In this document: in pieces, positions 1-10,150 of the stretch | Numbering within the stretch: position 1 is the first letter of the stretch | Layout: every line of letters starts with the position of its first letter | NCBI RefSeq assembly: GCF_036017035.1 | Contig: NZ_JAYXHS010000002.1 | Coordinates: 806,001-870,000 of the forward strand | DNA length: 64,000 bases | Origin: Viridibacterium silvisoli | Lineage (GTDB): Bacteria; Pseudomonadota; Gammaproteobacteria; Burkholderiales; Rhodocyclaceae | Reading direction: 5' to 3' | Program-made: the position numbers and the translations under genes | Notes under the pieces: model-generated | Databases searched by the model: none | Seen by the model: the letters and a program-made list of their open reading frames with translations, nothing else | Told to the model about the DNA's origin: nothing

Positions 1-419
1 CTATGGTTGTGGGTGGGACTTTGCTGTTCCTCGCAGGCATGGCTTTCTGCTACTTCTTTGTCTTCAATACCGTTTTCCACTTCATCTCGTCGTTCGCGCC
101 AAAGAGCATTACGGTTGCGCCGGATATCGAGCAGTACCTGTCCTTCGTGATGACGATGTTCCTGGCGTTTGGCGTGACCTTCGAGGTGCCTATCGTCGTG
201 CTGCTGCTGGTCAAGACAGGCATCGTGACGGTGAAGCAGCTGCGCGAAGCGCGTCGCTACGTAATCGTGGGCGCATTCGTGGTGGCTGCCGTGGTAACGC
301 CCCCAGATGTGACTTCACAGATCATGCTGGCCTTGCCGATGTGCGTGCTCTATGAGATTGGCGTGTTGCTCGCCGCCGTCATGATCCGCAAACAGGCAGC
401 GGGTACTGCGCCCGTCTGA
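1..419 (+). CDS. tatC: Sec-independent translocase TatC, C-terminal part
   Basis: The reading frame is already open at the left edge, so only the last ~139 codons are present. TatC is the polytopic inner-membrane receptor that binds the twin-arginine signal of folded substrates together with TatB. The visible part has several hydrophobic membrane segments, the conserved FEVPIVV stretch and the V(V/T)PPD turn before the last helix, all typical of TatC. It ends with a short polar tail. The gene lies 13 bp upstream of a GNAT gene on the same strand. A PhoD with a twin-arginine signal, encoded at about 42.5 kb, is one likely substrate (inference). Confidence 0.93.
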   Translation, partial: MVVGGTLLFLAGMAFCYFFVFNTVFHFISSFAPKSITVAPDIEQYLSFVMTMFLAFGVTFEVPIVVLLLVKTGIVTVKQLREARRYVIVGAFVVAAVVTPPDVTSQIMLALPMCVLYEIGVLLAAVMIRKQAAGTAPV

Positions 420-432
420 TCTTTCTGCCAGC

Positions 433-849
433 ATGCATATCCGGGCCTTTCTGGCGTCTGATGAAGCTGCAGTCATTGCCTTGTGGAATGAATGCGGTTT
501 GCTGCGCCCCTGGAATGACCCGCATAAGGACATTGTCCGCAAGCTGAGCGAACAGCCAGAGATGTTTCTGATTGGGGAATGTGGTGGTGAGCTGGTTGCC
601 AGCTTGATGGCGGGCTTTGATGGTCATCGCGGCTGGCTGAACTATCTGGCGGTCGCGCCCGCCCTCCGCCATCGTTCATTTGGCCGCCTGCTCGTTGCGG
701 AGGCCGAGCGCATGTTGACGGAGCGCGGCTGTCCCAAACTCAATCTGCAGGTTCGCTCATCGAATGCTGCGGTACTGGCTTTCTACGCCAAGCTCGGTTA
801 CGCGCCTGATGATGTGGTGTCCATGGGCAAGCGCTTGATCCCCGACTGA
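433..849 (+). CDS. GNAT family N-acetyltransferase (YpeA-like)
   Basis: A 138-residue GNAT-fold protein. It resembles the YpeA-type acetyltransferases: N-terminal IRAF strand, an RPWNDP segment, LAVAPALRHRSFGRLLVAEAE matching the acetyl-CoA-binding motif A (R/Q-x-x-G-x-G/A), and NLQVRSSNAAVLAFYAKLGY matching motif B. In motif A the usual second glycine region reads RHRSFGR, slightly degenerate. The substrate cannot be told from sequence. The gene starts 13 bp after tatC and ends 1 bp before the convergent protease gene, so there is no room for a separate terminator. Confidence 0.85.
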   Translation: MHIRAFLASDEAAVIALWNECGLLRPWNDPHKDIVRKLSEQPEMFLIGECGGELVASLMAGFDGHRGWLNYLAVAPALRHRSFGRLLVAEAERMLTERGCPKLNLQVRSSNAAVLAFYAKLGYAPDDVVSMGKRLIPD

Positions 850-850
850 C

Positions 851-2026
851 TCACTCAGCCGTGCTCCTGGGCTCGGGCGGTGGTCTGCGTCCAATCTCGA
901 TGCTCAGATCCAGTGGTTTGCCACGACGCACGAAACCGAAGCGTACGGACTTCCCCGGTTGCTGCGAGGCGATGTGCTCCAGCATGCTTTGCGGGTTGGA
1001 GATAGGTTGGCCGTCGACTGACACCATCGCATCGCCGGGCTGCACGCCTGCTTTGTCGGCCGGGCTGCTGCGAGCAACCCCCGCGATCAGAGCGCCCTGT
1101 GGCGGTAGCTTGAATGACGCGGCAAGCTCCGGCGTGATCTCCTGCACTTCGACACCTACCCAGCCACGTGTGACACTGCCGGTGCGAATGATCTCGTCCA
1201 TGATCTTGCGCGCGCCTGTCGCCGGGATGGCAAAGCCGATGCCGAGAGAGCCGCCGGAACGCGAGTAGATGGCGGTGTTGATGCCTACCAGCTGGCCCCT
1301 TGCGTCGACCAGTGCGCCGCCGGAGTTGCCAGGATTGATGGCCGCGTCGGTCTGGATGAAGTTCTCGAAAGTGTTGATGCCGAGGTGCGAGCGCCCCAGC
1401 GCACTGACGATGCCCATGGTGACTGTCTGGCCAACGCCGAAAGGATTGCCGATGGCCAGCACTATGTCACCGACATGCAGCGCGTCGCTGTCTGCGAAGG
1501 TGATGGCTGGAAGTGGCTGGGGCGTATCGATGCGCAGCACCGCCAGATCGCTTTCGGCATCCCGGCCCACAATCTTGGCGGGCATTTTGCGACCGTCCTG
1601 CAGGGCGACTTCGATTTCATCTGCAGCTTCGACGACGTGATTGTTGGTGAGGATGTAGCCATCCGGGCTGACCACCACACCTGAGCCCAGGCCGGAACTG
1701 CGGCGCTGAGGGCTGCTGTCTGCATTGTCACCAAAGAAATGGCGAAACAGTGGATCGTTCAGGAAGGGGTGGCGCGGCGTGCGAACCTCCTTGCTGGTGA
1801 AGATGTGTACGACGGAGGGCAGGGCGACGCGGGCGGCTTCGCCGTAGCCTGCCGTGGCGATCGGCGGCGGAGCAGCGCTGATTGGTTGTTGCGTAATCAC
1901 GCTTACCGGCGAGGCACTGACGACCGATTTGCGCACAAGCCATTCCGGCCGCAGCGTGGAAATGACAAACAGTACCGCCAGCGCGACGGTGACGGTTTGT
2001 GCGAAGATCAACCACAGTCGTTGCAT
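851..2026 (-). CDS. DegS/HtrA-type periplasmic serine protease
   Basis: A 391-residue trypsin-like protease anchored by one N-terminal membrane helix (about residues 6-24). The catalytic triad is visible: H130 in TNNHVVE, D160 in AESDLAVL and S235 in PGNSGGAL. A single PDZ domain follows (about 280-375, GWVGVEVQ...). One anchor plus one PDZ is the DegS/AlgW architecture, used in envelope stress signalling or protein quality control. I chose the ATG at 2026 because the membrane anchor begins there; a longer frame upstream encodes a low-complexity arginine-rich stretch and overlaps the divergent NIF3 gene. The two divergent starts are about 40 bp apart and must share a promoter region. Confidence 0.9.
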   Translation of the reverse strand: MQRLWLIFAQTVTVALAVLFVISTLRPEWLVRKSVVSASPVSVITQQPISAAPPPIATAGYGEAARVALPSVVHIFTSKEVRTPRHPFLNDPLFRHFFGDNADSSPQRRSSGLGSGVVVSPDGYILTNNHVVEAADEIEVALQDGRKMPAKIVGRDAESDLAVLRIDTPQPLPAITFADSDALHVGDIVLAIGNPFGVGQTVTMGIVSALGRSHLGINTFENFIQTDAAINPGNSGGALVDARGQLVGINTAIYSRSGGSLGIGFAIPATGARKIMDEIIRTGSVTRGWVGVEVQEITPELAASFKLPPQGALIAGVARSSPADKAGVQPGDAMVSVDGQPISNPQSMLEHIASQQPGKSVRFGFVRRGKPLDLSIEIGRRPPPEPRSTAE

Positions 2027-2067
2027 GTAGGAATGCCGGGCCGACAAGGCCGAAAGGAAAGTGCGTT

Positions 2068-2814
2068 GTGAAAAGACAGGAGCTGCAAACCTATCTGGAT
2101 GGCCTGCTGGAGTGCGGGCGTGTGAAGGATTATTGCCCAAACGGTCTGCAGGTGGAAGGCAAGGACGAAGTGCAACGCATCGTCTGTGGCGTAACGGCCA
2201 GCCTCGCCTTGGTCGAGCAGGCGGCAGCCTTGCACGCCGATGCAATCCTCGTTCACCACGGTTGGTTCTGGCGGGGCGAGGATGGTCGTGTCACGGGCTT
2301 TCGCAAGGCGCGCATGGCCAGACTGTTGGCACATGACATCAATCTGTTTGGCTACCACCTGCCGCTGGATCTGCACCCTGAGCTTGGCAACAACGCCCAG
2401 CTCGCGCAGAAGCTGGGCTGGAAGACTACGGGGCGCTGCGGCGAATACGATCTGATCTTTCTTGGCGAGCCCGCGTCGGCGACAACGGCGGAAGGGTTTG
2501 CACGGGAGGTGGCTACAGGCTTGGCGCGCGAGCCCTTGTTGATTGGTGATCCTGCACGTCCCGTCAGGCGCATTGCTTGGTGCACAGGTGGTGCGCAGAG
2601 CAGTTTCGAACAGGCCATTGCAGCGGGCGTGGATCTTTATGTGTCGGGCGAGATTTCAGAGCCGACCGTGCACCTGGCACGAGAAAGCGGCGTTGCGTAT
2701 CTGGCTGCTGGGCACCACGCGACGGAGCGTTACGGTATTGCGGCCTTGGGTGCTCATCTTGCAGCGCGTTTCGGCCTTGAGACGCACTTCATTGATCTCG
2801 ACAATCCGGTTTAG
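2068..2814 (+). CDS. NIF3/YbgI family dinuclear-metal protein
   Basis: A 248-residue member of the NIF3 (YbgI) family, whose members form toroidal hexamers with a two-metal site and are often annotated as GTP cyclohydrolase I type 2-like; the physiological role remains unclear. Family signatures visible are YCPNGLQVEG near the N terminus, DAILVHHGWFW (metal ligands HH), NLFGYHLPLD and the C-terminal AGHHATERYG. I chose a GTG start at 2068 preceded by an AAGGAA ribosome site; the open frame further upstream runs into the divergent protease gene. It ends 10 bp from the convergent FimV-like gene. Confidence 0.9.
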   Translation: MKRQELQTYLDGLLECGRVKDYCPNGLQVEGKDEVQRIVCGVTASLALVEQAAALHADAILVHHGWFWRGEDGRVTGFRKARMARLLAHDINLFGYHLPLDLHPELGNNAQLAQKLGWKTTGRCGEYDLIFLGEPASATTAEGFAREVATGLAREPLLIGDPARPVRRIAWCTGGAQSSFEQAIAAGVDLYVSGEISEPTVHLARESGVAYLAAGHHATERYGIAALGAHLAARFGLETHFIDLDNPV

Positions 2815-2824
2815 CTGTCGAGGC

Positions 2825-5092
2825 TCAGCTTTCTTCTGGCTTGCGCGGAGTGCTGTCGGTGCGTGCAGGCTCATCCGGCAGATCATCGAGATTGATGTGT
2901 AGCGTGCGCGTCAGATCTTCCGTGTCGAGGCCCAGATCGAAATCGCTGTGGCCGATATCGAAGTCGAGCGCTGAGCGCTCGGGCGGGCGCGATGGGCTTG
3001 GTGCAGGAGCTGGGGCCGGGGCGCTCAGGGTCGCAGGGAAGGGTAGCGGTGCTGTGCGCGGTATGCCGGGCGTCGTGACTGTTGGTGAAGGCAACTCAGG
3101 TACAGCGTGGGGCTCGGGCTCTACGTCGTGCTTGTATGGGCCTAGTTGCGCTTCGAGGATCGCCAGCAGCAGCAGGATTTCGTCGACGATGGCCAGCGGG
3201 AAGCCCTGGCGTGTGCCCTGGCGGTTGTCACGCAGCAAGCCATGCAGGAAAGTCTGGCACTCGCGTTTGCCCCATAGCTCGCACACCTTCTGTGACAGGT
3301 GGCTGATGTTTTCCAGTGACTCGGGCGCACGCAGTGCGACATCGAAATCATCCCAGGTGACGGGTTTGACGTTGAAGGTCTTGTTGAGTTGCGAGGTCAG
3401 CGCGTCAAATTCCGGCCGCATATTGGCGGCCTTATAGACCTCCAGCAGTTTCACCCAGGGCTTGACTGCCTGTTTGGGATTGGCGCGAATGAAGTCGGAC
3501 AAGGTTTGTGCGGCGCCTTGCACACGGCCGAAAGACATCATGATCTCGGCTAGTTCGACTGCTGAATTATGCTCCTCGACATCTTCCTCGATATGCAGAA
3601 CAGATGTCGGGCCGAGCTCGGATGAGCCGGGTAGATCGGCACCGGCGCTAGCGCCAATGGCTGGCCGCTTGAGCGTGCTTGCGTCCGGCCAGATGTCTTC
3701 TTCCGAGAGTGGCTCGAACAGGTCATCGGCGGGCTGGTCCGCCGGTGCGGGCTCCGTTTCAGGCGCTGCGTCAGCGACTTCTTCAAAAGCGGTATCAGTG
3801 TTGTAACGCCTGCGGCGATACCAGACGAACAGCAGTGCAAGCACAGCGGTGATGCCGCCTGCAGGCAGCAACCAGTCTTGCCAGTTCTGGATCATGAGGC
3901 CGGCAGTGGCTGCCGGACTTGCCTTGCTTGCGGCAGGCGCTGCACCGACATCTATTGGCGGCGCTGTCGCAGGCGCCGAAGCGCCTTGCAGAGCGGCCTG
4001 TTGCGTCCGGATACGTGCTTCCAGTGTCTGTACATCGGACTGCAGCTGCACCTGCAGCGCCTCGAGCTGACGCAGCTTGTCGCTCAACTCCAGCTGAGTA
4101 GCGATCTTGTCATCCAGCGATGCAATCAGCTGCATTTCGGTACGCAGCTTCTCGCGCTCTTTCTCCGACAGCTCCTTGCGCCCTGGCAGGTCCGTGGCCA
4201 TCTGTAGACCCGCGCGTTCCTCACCCCCGACGATCAGGCGCTGGCGAGTGGGTTCCGTGCGTGATTTGCGTGGCGTGACGGGTGGTGCGCCGGTTTCGCT
4301 CGCCGTTGCTTCGATGGCCGCCGGTGGCTTGGGGGCTGGCCGTGGGCGAGCAGGCTTGGCGATCGCAGGAGAATTGTTCAGTTCGCTGGTGTCCGGCACG
4401 CCAAGCTCGGTGCCGACGGGCAGCGGCGTCGTATCACTCAGGCCCTGCAGCTTGTCGTTGTTGCGCTGGCGCAGCAATGAAACATAGCGAGATTGCAGGC
4501 TTTTGTCGCTTGGAAACAGGCCCTGCGCGATGCTCTGCAGGCTCTCTCCGCGGGCCGTGCGCCATACATTGCTGTTCTCGGGAGAGGCGGATGGGGCCGG
4601 GATTGCCGGGGTAGCCTCGGTCGTTCCCGGCGGGTTCAGCAGCAGTGTGTATTCGCGGCGCAGCGTGGCATTGCAGTCAATGCGCACGGCCAGCATGAGA
4701 ATAGGCGAATGGATGGATTGCAGCGAGCTGACGAGGATGGCCTGTTGGCCGTTCGCCAGGGTGCTCAAGCGCAATCTGCCGGCACGCAGCCAGGGCAGAT
4801 CGTCGTCGCTATCTCCGCGTGGGCCTTCCAGGCGGATGCAGTCTGCGGTGACATTGTCATCCGCGCTGGCCGACAGAGGGATGCGTACCTGCAGGATGTC
4901 GCCGATCCGGCTGCTGGTCTGGACTTCGCCGAGGCTGATCGCAGTTGCAGGAACCGCCACATGCAAGAGCGCCGCGCTCAGCAGCGCGCGCCCTAAGGCC
5001 CCCTGCGCAAGGCCAAAGGGCTTGCGCTCAAGGGGTCTGACCTGCCGGGGCCAGACCATGGCGGACTTGCGAGCTCGGGCGAATTTCGTCAT
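2825..5092 (-). CDS. FimV/HubP-like polar peptidoglycan-associated protein
   Basis: A 755-residue protein with FimV-family architecture. An N-terminal membrane segment or signal (about 30-52) is followed by the FimV N-terminal domain (ISLGEVQTSSRIGDILQVRIPL), a LysM-like segment (WRTARGESLQSIAQGLFP), a proline/alanine linker, a coiled coil (about 310-375), one transmembrane helix (LLPAGGITAVLALLFVWYRRRR), an acidic cytoplasmic region, and a TPR-like and FimV C-terminal motif (FDLGLDTEDLTRTLHINLDDL). Such proteins organise cell poles and support type IV pili and secretion. A second initiator, M12, is possible. The gene stands alone, convergent with the NIF3 gene. Confidence 0.85.
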   Translation of the reverse strand: MTKFARARKSAMVWPRQVRPLERKPFGLAQGALGRALLSAALLHVAVPATAISLGEVQTSSRIGDILQVRIPLSASADDNVTADCIRLEGPRGDSDDDLPWLRAGRLRLSTLANGQQAILVSSLQSIHSPILMLAVRIDCNATLRREYTLLLNPPGTTEATPAIPAPSASPENSNVWRTARGESLQSIAQGLFPSDKSLQSRYVSLLRQRNNDKLQGLSDTTPLPVGTELGVPDTSELNNSPAIAKPARPRPAPKPPAAIEATASETGAPPVTPRKSRTEPTRQRLIVGGEERAGLQMATDLPGRKELSEKEREKLRTEMQLIASLDDKIATQLELSDKLRQLEALQVQLQSDVQTLEARIRTQQAALQGASAPATAPPIDVGAAPAASKASPAATAGLMIQNWQDWLLPAGGITAVLALLFVWYRRRRYNTDTAFEEVADAAPETEPAPADQPADDLFEPLSEEDIWPDASTLKRPAIGASAGADLPGSSELGPTSVLHIEEDVEEHNSAVELAEIMMSFGRVQGAAQTLSDFIRANPKQAVKPWVKLLEVYKAANMRPEFDALTSQLNKTFNVKPVTWDDFDVALRAPESLENISHLSQKVCELWGKRECQTFLHGLLRDNRQGTRQGFPLAIVDEILLLLAILEAQLGPYKHDVEPEPHAVPELPSPTVTTPGIPRTAPLPFPATLSAPAPAPAPSPSRPPERSALDFDIGHSDFDLGLDTEDLTRTLHINLDDLPDEPARTDSTPRKPEES

Positions 5093-5433
5093 GTAAGCGC
5101 GATTCTAAACGACGCGCACGGCCTGCAAGCGGCGAATAGCCAGTGCTAGTGCCACATTCTTTGTTTTTCGTCCCGCCGGATGAGGCCTTGATCTGCGTCA
5201 GAAGTGGTGTTCTTTGTGCGCAACAACATGCCTTTAGGTACAATATGCGGCTCATCCTGCCGCTGCGCCAATTCAGTCTTCCCCCTAAGAAGCTGCGTGT
5301 CGTGTTCAGGCCCTGCGCTGTTTTCTGGGTCGGAACGGTCCGGGTGATCGACAAAAAATCAAAGTGATTAATCCGTGCGTGTTGACCGCCACGTGGGTAG
5401 GCGGTTCGTGCCAAGCGCAAATTAAGGGCAAAC
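5093..5433. other. Intergenic region upstream of sucC
   Basis: 341 bp between the divergent FimV-like gene and sucC with no credible gene. A weak sigma70-like pair is visible on the plus strand (TTGTGC at 5214-5219, TACAAT at 5239-5244, spacing 19), about 190 bp before the sucC start. This would leave a long leader. The AT-rich stretch GACAAAAAATCAAAGTGATTAAT near 5350-5373 may be another promoter part. The stretch just before the sucC start has only a weak ribosome site. No hairpin terminator or riboswitch was recognised. Confidence 0.4.
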
Positions 5434-6594
<1,161 letters not shown>

Positions 6595-6619
6595 GCCGGG
6601 CCACCAGGAGTTCAGATAA

Positions 6620-7513
6620 ATGTCGATTTTCATCAACAAAGATACCAAGGTCATCACCCAGGGCATCACGGGCAAGACCGGCCAGTTCCATACCGAGAAG
6701 TGCCAGGAGTATGCGAATGGCAAGAACTGTTTCGTCGCCGGTGTGAATCCGAAGAAGGCTGGCGAATCCATCTTCAGTATTCCGATCTACGGTTCGGTCA
6801 AGGAAGCTGCTGCCGAAACCGGCGCGACCGTTTCCGTGATCTACGTGCCGCCCGCAGGCGCTGCTGCCGCGATCTGGGAAGCCGTTGAAGCCGACCTGGA
6901 CATGGCCATCTGCATCACCGAAGGCATCCCTGTGCGTGACATGCTGCTGGTCCGCAACAAGATGAAGGCCAAGGAAGCCGCTGGCGGCAAGAAGACCCTG
7001 CTGCTCGGCCCGAACTGCCCGGGCCTGATCACGCCGGACGAAATCAAGATCGGCATCATGCCTGGTCACATCCACCGCAAGGGCCGCATCGGCGTCGTGT
7101 CGCGTTCCGGCACGCTGACGTATGAAGCTGTTGCTCAGCTGACCGAAATCGGTCTGGGCCAGTCTTCCGCCGTCGGTATCGGTGGCGACCCCATCAACGG
7201 TCTGAAGCACATCGACGTGATGAAGGCGTTCAATGACGATCCTGAAACCGATGCCGTCATCATGATTGGCGAAATCGGTGGTCCGGACGAAGCTGAAGCT
7301 GCGCAATGGTGCAAGGACAACATGCAGAAGCCTATCGTCGGCTTCATCGCTGGTGTCACGGCGCCTGCAGGCAAGCGCATGGGCCACGCTGGCGCACTGA
7401 TCTCCGGTGGCGCCGACACGGCCGATGCGAAGCTGGAAATCATGGAAGCCTGTGGTTTCACCGTGACGCGCAACCCGTCGGAAATGGCCAAGCTGCTCAA
7501 GGGTCTGCTCTGA
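6620..7513 (+). CDS. sucD: Succinate--CoA ligase (ADP-forming) subunit alpha
   Basis: A 297-residue alpha subunit, which binds CoA and carries the phosphohistidine. It shows the Rossmann start QGITGKTGQFHTEKC, the CoA-binding NPKKAGES, and KRMGHAGALISGG, which contains the active-site histidine. A good GGAG ribosome site lies just before the ATG. It is cotranscribed with sucC and followed by a Rho-independent terminator at 7535-7568. Confidence 0.98.
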   Translation: MSIFINKDTKVITQGITGKTGQFHTEKCQEYANGKNCFVAGVNPKKAGESIFSIPIYGSVKEAAAETGATVSVIYVPPAGAAAAIWEAVEADLDMAICITEGIPVRDMLLVRNKMKAKEAAGGKKTLLLGPNCPGLITPDEIKIGIMPGHIHRKGRIGVVSRSGTLTYEAVAQLTEIGLGQSSAVGIGGDPINGLKHIDVMKAFNDDPETDAVIMIGEIGGPDEAEAAQWCKDNMQKPIVGFIAGVTAPAGKRMGHAGALISGGADTADAKLEIMEACGFTVTRNPSEMAKLLKGLL

Positions 7514-7534
7514 TCCGATAGGTGATCGGTAGTA

Positions 7535-7568
7535 ACAGAAGGCCGCATTTGCGGCCTTCTGTGTTTTT
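7535..7568 (+). terminator. Rho-independent terminator of sucCD
   Basis: A perfect 12-bp stem (ACAGAAGGCCGC / GCGGCCTTCTGT) with the 4-nt loop ATTT, followed by GTTTTTC. It lies 21 bp after the sucD stop and before the TerC gene. Confidence 0.92.
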
Positions 7569-7591
7569 CAGAAAAGTTATTGGAGAGCTTG

Positions 7592-8299
7592 ATGGAGCAG
7601 TTCCTGACGCCCGAATTCCTGCTGGCGGTCGGCCAGATCATCATGATCGATATCTTGCTGGGTGGCGACAATGCCGTCGTGATAGCGCTGGCCTGTCGAC
7701 AGCTGCCAGACAAGCTGCGCCTGCAGGGCATCATCTGGGGCACCGCCGGCGCTGTATTGCTGCGCGTAATTCTTATTTTCTTTGCCCTCACGCTCTTGCA
7801 GATCCCGTATCTCAAGCTTGTCGGTGCGCTGTTGCTGATCTGGATCGGCGTCAAGCTGCTTACCCAGGAGGAAGAAGGTCACGACGGCATTGAGGGCAGC
7901 GATCGTCTGTTCGCGGCAATCAAGACGGTCATCATTGCCGATCTGGTGATGAGCATCGATAACGTCATTGCAATTGCCGGTGCTGCAGAGGCTGCTGGCG
8001 GCGAACATCAGATGCCATTGGTGATTTTCGGCTTGCTGGTCAGTATCCCCATCATCGTTGGCGGTAGTCAGCTTGTGCTCAAGCTGATGGAGCGCTTTCC
8101 CGTCGTCATTACGCTCGGAGCAATGTTGCTGGGCTGGATCGCGGGCAGCATGGCGATTACCGATCCGGCTGTGCTCAAGTTGCTTGGCATCACCGAAGCG
8201 AGCGACGCACTCAAATATGGCTTGGCCGTCAGTGGGGCGCTATTGGTAGTGGTCCTTGGTTATTTCGTGAAACGACGTGCGAAAGGCGCGAAGGAATAG
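7592..8299 (+). CDS. TerC family integral membrane protein
   Basis: A 235-residue, mostly hydrophobic protein of the TerC/YjbE family, with about seven membrane helices and paired acidic motifs in membrane segments: DILLGGDNAVVIALA near the N terminus and DLVMSIDNVIAIAG in the middle. These acidic motifs are thought to serve metal (manganese) export in relatives. I chose the ATG at 7592, preceded by GGAGAG; a TTG 12 bp upstream is also in frame. The next gene begins 2 bp after its stop, so the two are probably cotranscribed. Confidence 0.88.
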   Translation: MEQFLTPEFLLAVGQIIMIDILLGGDNAVVIALACRQLPDKLRLQGIIWGTAGAVLLRVILIFFALTLLQIPYLKLVGALLLIWIGVKLLTQEEEGHDGIEGSDRLFAAIKTVIIADLVMSIDNVIAIAGAAEAAGGEHQMPLVIFGLLVSIPIIVGGSQLVLKLMERFPVVITLGAMLLGWIAGSMAITDPAVLKLLGITEASDALKYGLAVSGALLVVVLGYFVKRRAKGAKE

Positions 8300-8301
8300 C
8301 C

Positions 8302-9255
8302 TTGGCCTGCTACCTCAGCGAAGCGGATGTTGCGCAAGTTCTGAACATGCGCATGGCGCTGGATGCCGTGGATGCTGCGCATCAGGCGCTCGCGCGCGGC
8401 GAGGCGACCGATATGCCACGCCGTCGTGTGCGCGCCAGCCGTGCCATGCAGCACTTGCTACAGGCTGCCTGGCCTGCACGTGGCGTCATGGGCTACAAGG
8501 CGTACACGACCTCGGCAGCGGGGGCTCGCTTCTGGTTGCATCTCTTCAATGGTGATACGGGCGAGCCCCTGGCTGTCATTGAAGCCGATCGATTGGGAAT
8601 GATGCGAACGGGTGCTGCGGGCGGACTGGCGGCGCGTTGTCTGGCGCGGCCCGACGCTCAGGTGGCGGGTATCATTGGTGCAGGCTGGCAGGCGCGTGGC
8701 CAGATGGCTGCGTTGGCCGCAGTGCGGCCTCTGGCGCATTTCAAGGTTTTTGCGCGTCGTGCCGACAAGTTGAATAAGTTCTGTGCGGAGATGGAGGCGG
8801 AGTTGGGTATTCGGGTTGAGCCCGTCAACTCCGCCGAGGCGGCAGTGAGGGGTAGTGACATCATCGTCACGGCTACCACCGCCGCGCAGCCAGTGCTTCA
8901 AGGCGCCTGGTTGGCTGACGGAATGCATGTCAACGCCATGGGCTCGAATTCATTGGCGCGACGAGAGCTGGACGAAGCCGCGGTGAGTCGCGCAGACCTG
9001 CTCTGCGTCGACGCACGGGAGACTGCTTTGCTGGAGGCGGGAGATCTGGTGCCGGGGCTGGAGAAGGGGCGATTTACGCAGCGCCAGTTGGTCGAGCTGG
9101 GCGAGCTGCTCACAGGTTCGCGGCCGGGGCGGCAATCGGACAAGGATGTGAGTGTGTTCGAGTCCCAAGGGCTCGCGATTCAGGATGTGGCTTTGGGGCT
9201 TGAGGTGCTGCGCCAAGCGAAACTGTCCGGTCTGGGTCAGACTTTGCCATACTAG
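8302..9255 (+). CDS. Ornithine cyclodeaminase / mu-crystallin family protein
   Basis: A 317-residue NAD(P)-dependent enzyme of the ornithine cyclodeaminase superfamily, which also includes alanine dehydrogenase and ketimine reductases, so the substrate is open. Recognisable parts are MGYKAYTTSAAGARFWLHLFN in the catalytic domain, the nucleotide-binding IIGAGWQARGQMAAL (GxGxxA/G type) and SNSLARRELDEAAVSRADLLCVD. The start is a TTG at 8302 with AAGGAA upstream; no ATG fits as well. It lies 2 bp after the TerC gene. Confidence 0.85.
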   Translation: MACYLSEADVAQVLNMRMALDAVDAAHQALARGEATDMPRRRVRASRAMQHLLQAAWPARGVMGYKAYTTSAAGARFWLHLFNGDTGEPLAVIEADRLGMMRTGAAGGLAARCLARPDAQVAGIIGAGWQARGQMAALAAVRPLAHFKVFARRADKLNKFCAEMEAELGIRVEPVNSAEAAVRGSDIIVTATTAAQPVLQGAWLADGMHVNAMGSNSLARRELDEAAVSRADLLCVDARETALLEAGDLVPGLEKGRFTQRQLVELGELLTGSRPGRQSDKDVSVFESQGLAIQDVALGLEVLRQAKLSGLGQTLPY

Positions 9256-9367
9256 ACGGAACGGTTTGGGCAAGATTCAGCAGGGCGACCGGTAGGTCAC
9301 GACAGGGCTGATGTCTGTTTATCAGCGTTGAAGCACTCGAACATTGGCTTTTAAGCTTGGGGAAATA

Positions 9368-10111
9368 ATGGCGAAGCTGGTTCTTAGCATGGATGGTCTG
9401 GTGCTCAAGGAAATCATGTTGACCAAGGAGCGCACCACGATCGGGCGCAAGCCGCACAATGACATCCAGATCGACAATCTGGCGATCAGTGGCGAGCACG
9501 CGCTTATCGTGTGCATCCTCAATGATGCTTTCCTCGAAGACCTGAACAGCACCAACGGTACCTATTGCAATAGCCAGCCAGTCAAGAAGCATGTCTTGAA
9601 AGACGGCGACGTCATTGAACTCGGCAAGTACCGTCTCAAGTTCATCAAAGACACTCCGGAGTTCGCTGCGGGGAGTACCTTCGAAAAAGCTTTCGTGGCA
9701 TCCCCCGATGCAGCCAAGCTGACCAGCGCACCGCGCGGCCACACGGACACGATGGTAGGTTTCGGCGTCGAAACGTCGGTGACGGACGCTGCTTCGACGA
9801 CAGGTTGGGCGCCGCCGGATGGTGCTCAAGGCAGGAATGAGCCGATGGGCATGGTGCAGATCCTCTCGGGGCGCAATGCCGGGCGTGAGCTGGAACTATC
9901 CAAATCCCTGACGACGCTGGGCAAGCCAGGCTCGCAAGTGGCCGTTATCACACGCCGGCCGCATGGCTACTTCCTTACGCATGTGGAGGGCGACAGCTTC
10001 CCGATCCTCAATGGCCGCCAGCTGGATGCCCAGGCGCATCTGCTGAGCGATCAGGACGTGATCGAGATTGCAGGCGTCAAGATGGGTTTCTATCTGCGGC
10101 CGCTGAGTTGA
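9368..10111 (+). CDS. FHA domain protein
   Basis: A 247-residue cytoplasmic protein. Residues ~15-95 form a canonical forkhead-associated phosphothreonine-binding domain: TTIGRKPHNDIQI, the SGEH motif and LNSTNGTYCN are all present. A linker leads to a second segment (about 155-245) resembling a degenerate FHA repeat (LTTLGKPGSQVAVITRRPHGYFL...PILNGRQLD), which lacks the S-x-x-H and N-G-T pattern. The start is the ATG at 9368 behind GGGGAAATA. Neighbours are a metallo-hydrolase and a GAF-ATPase on the same strand, which suggests a signalling role around a secretion or pilus ATPase (inference). Confidence 0.85.
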   Translation: MAKLVLSMDGLVLKEIMLTKERTTIGRKPHNDIQIDNLAISGEHALIVCILNDAFLEDLNSTNGTYCNSQPVKKHVLKDGDVIELGKYRLKFIKDTPEFAAGSTFEKAFVASPDAAKLTSAPRGHTDTMVGFGVETSVTDAASTTGWAPPDGAQGRNEPMGMVQILSGRNAGRELELSKSLTTLGKPGSQVAVITRRPHGYFLTHVEGDSFPILNGRQLDAQAHLLSDQDVIEIAGVKMGFYLRPLS

Positions 10112-10150
10112 GCGCGAGCCAGCTCACGTTCTGACCCGGCATCTGCCCGC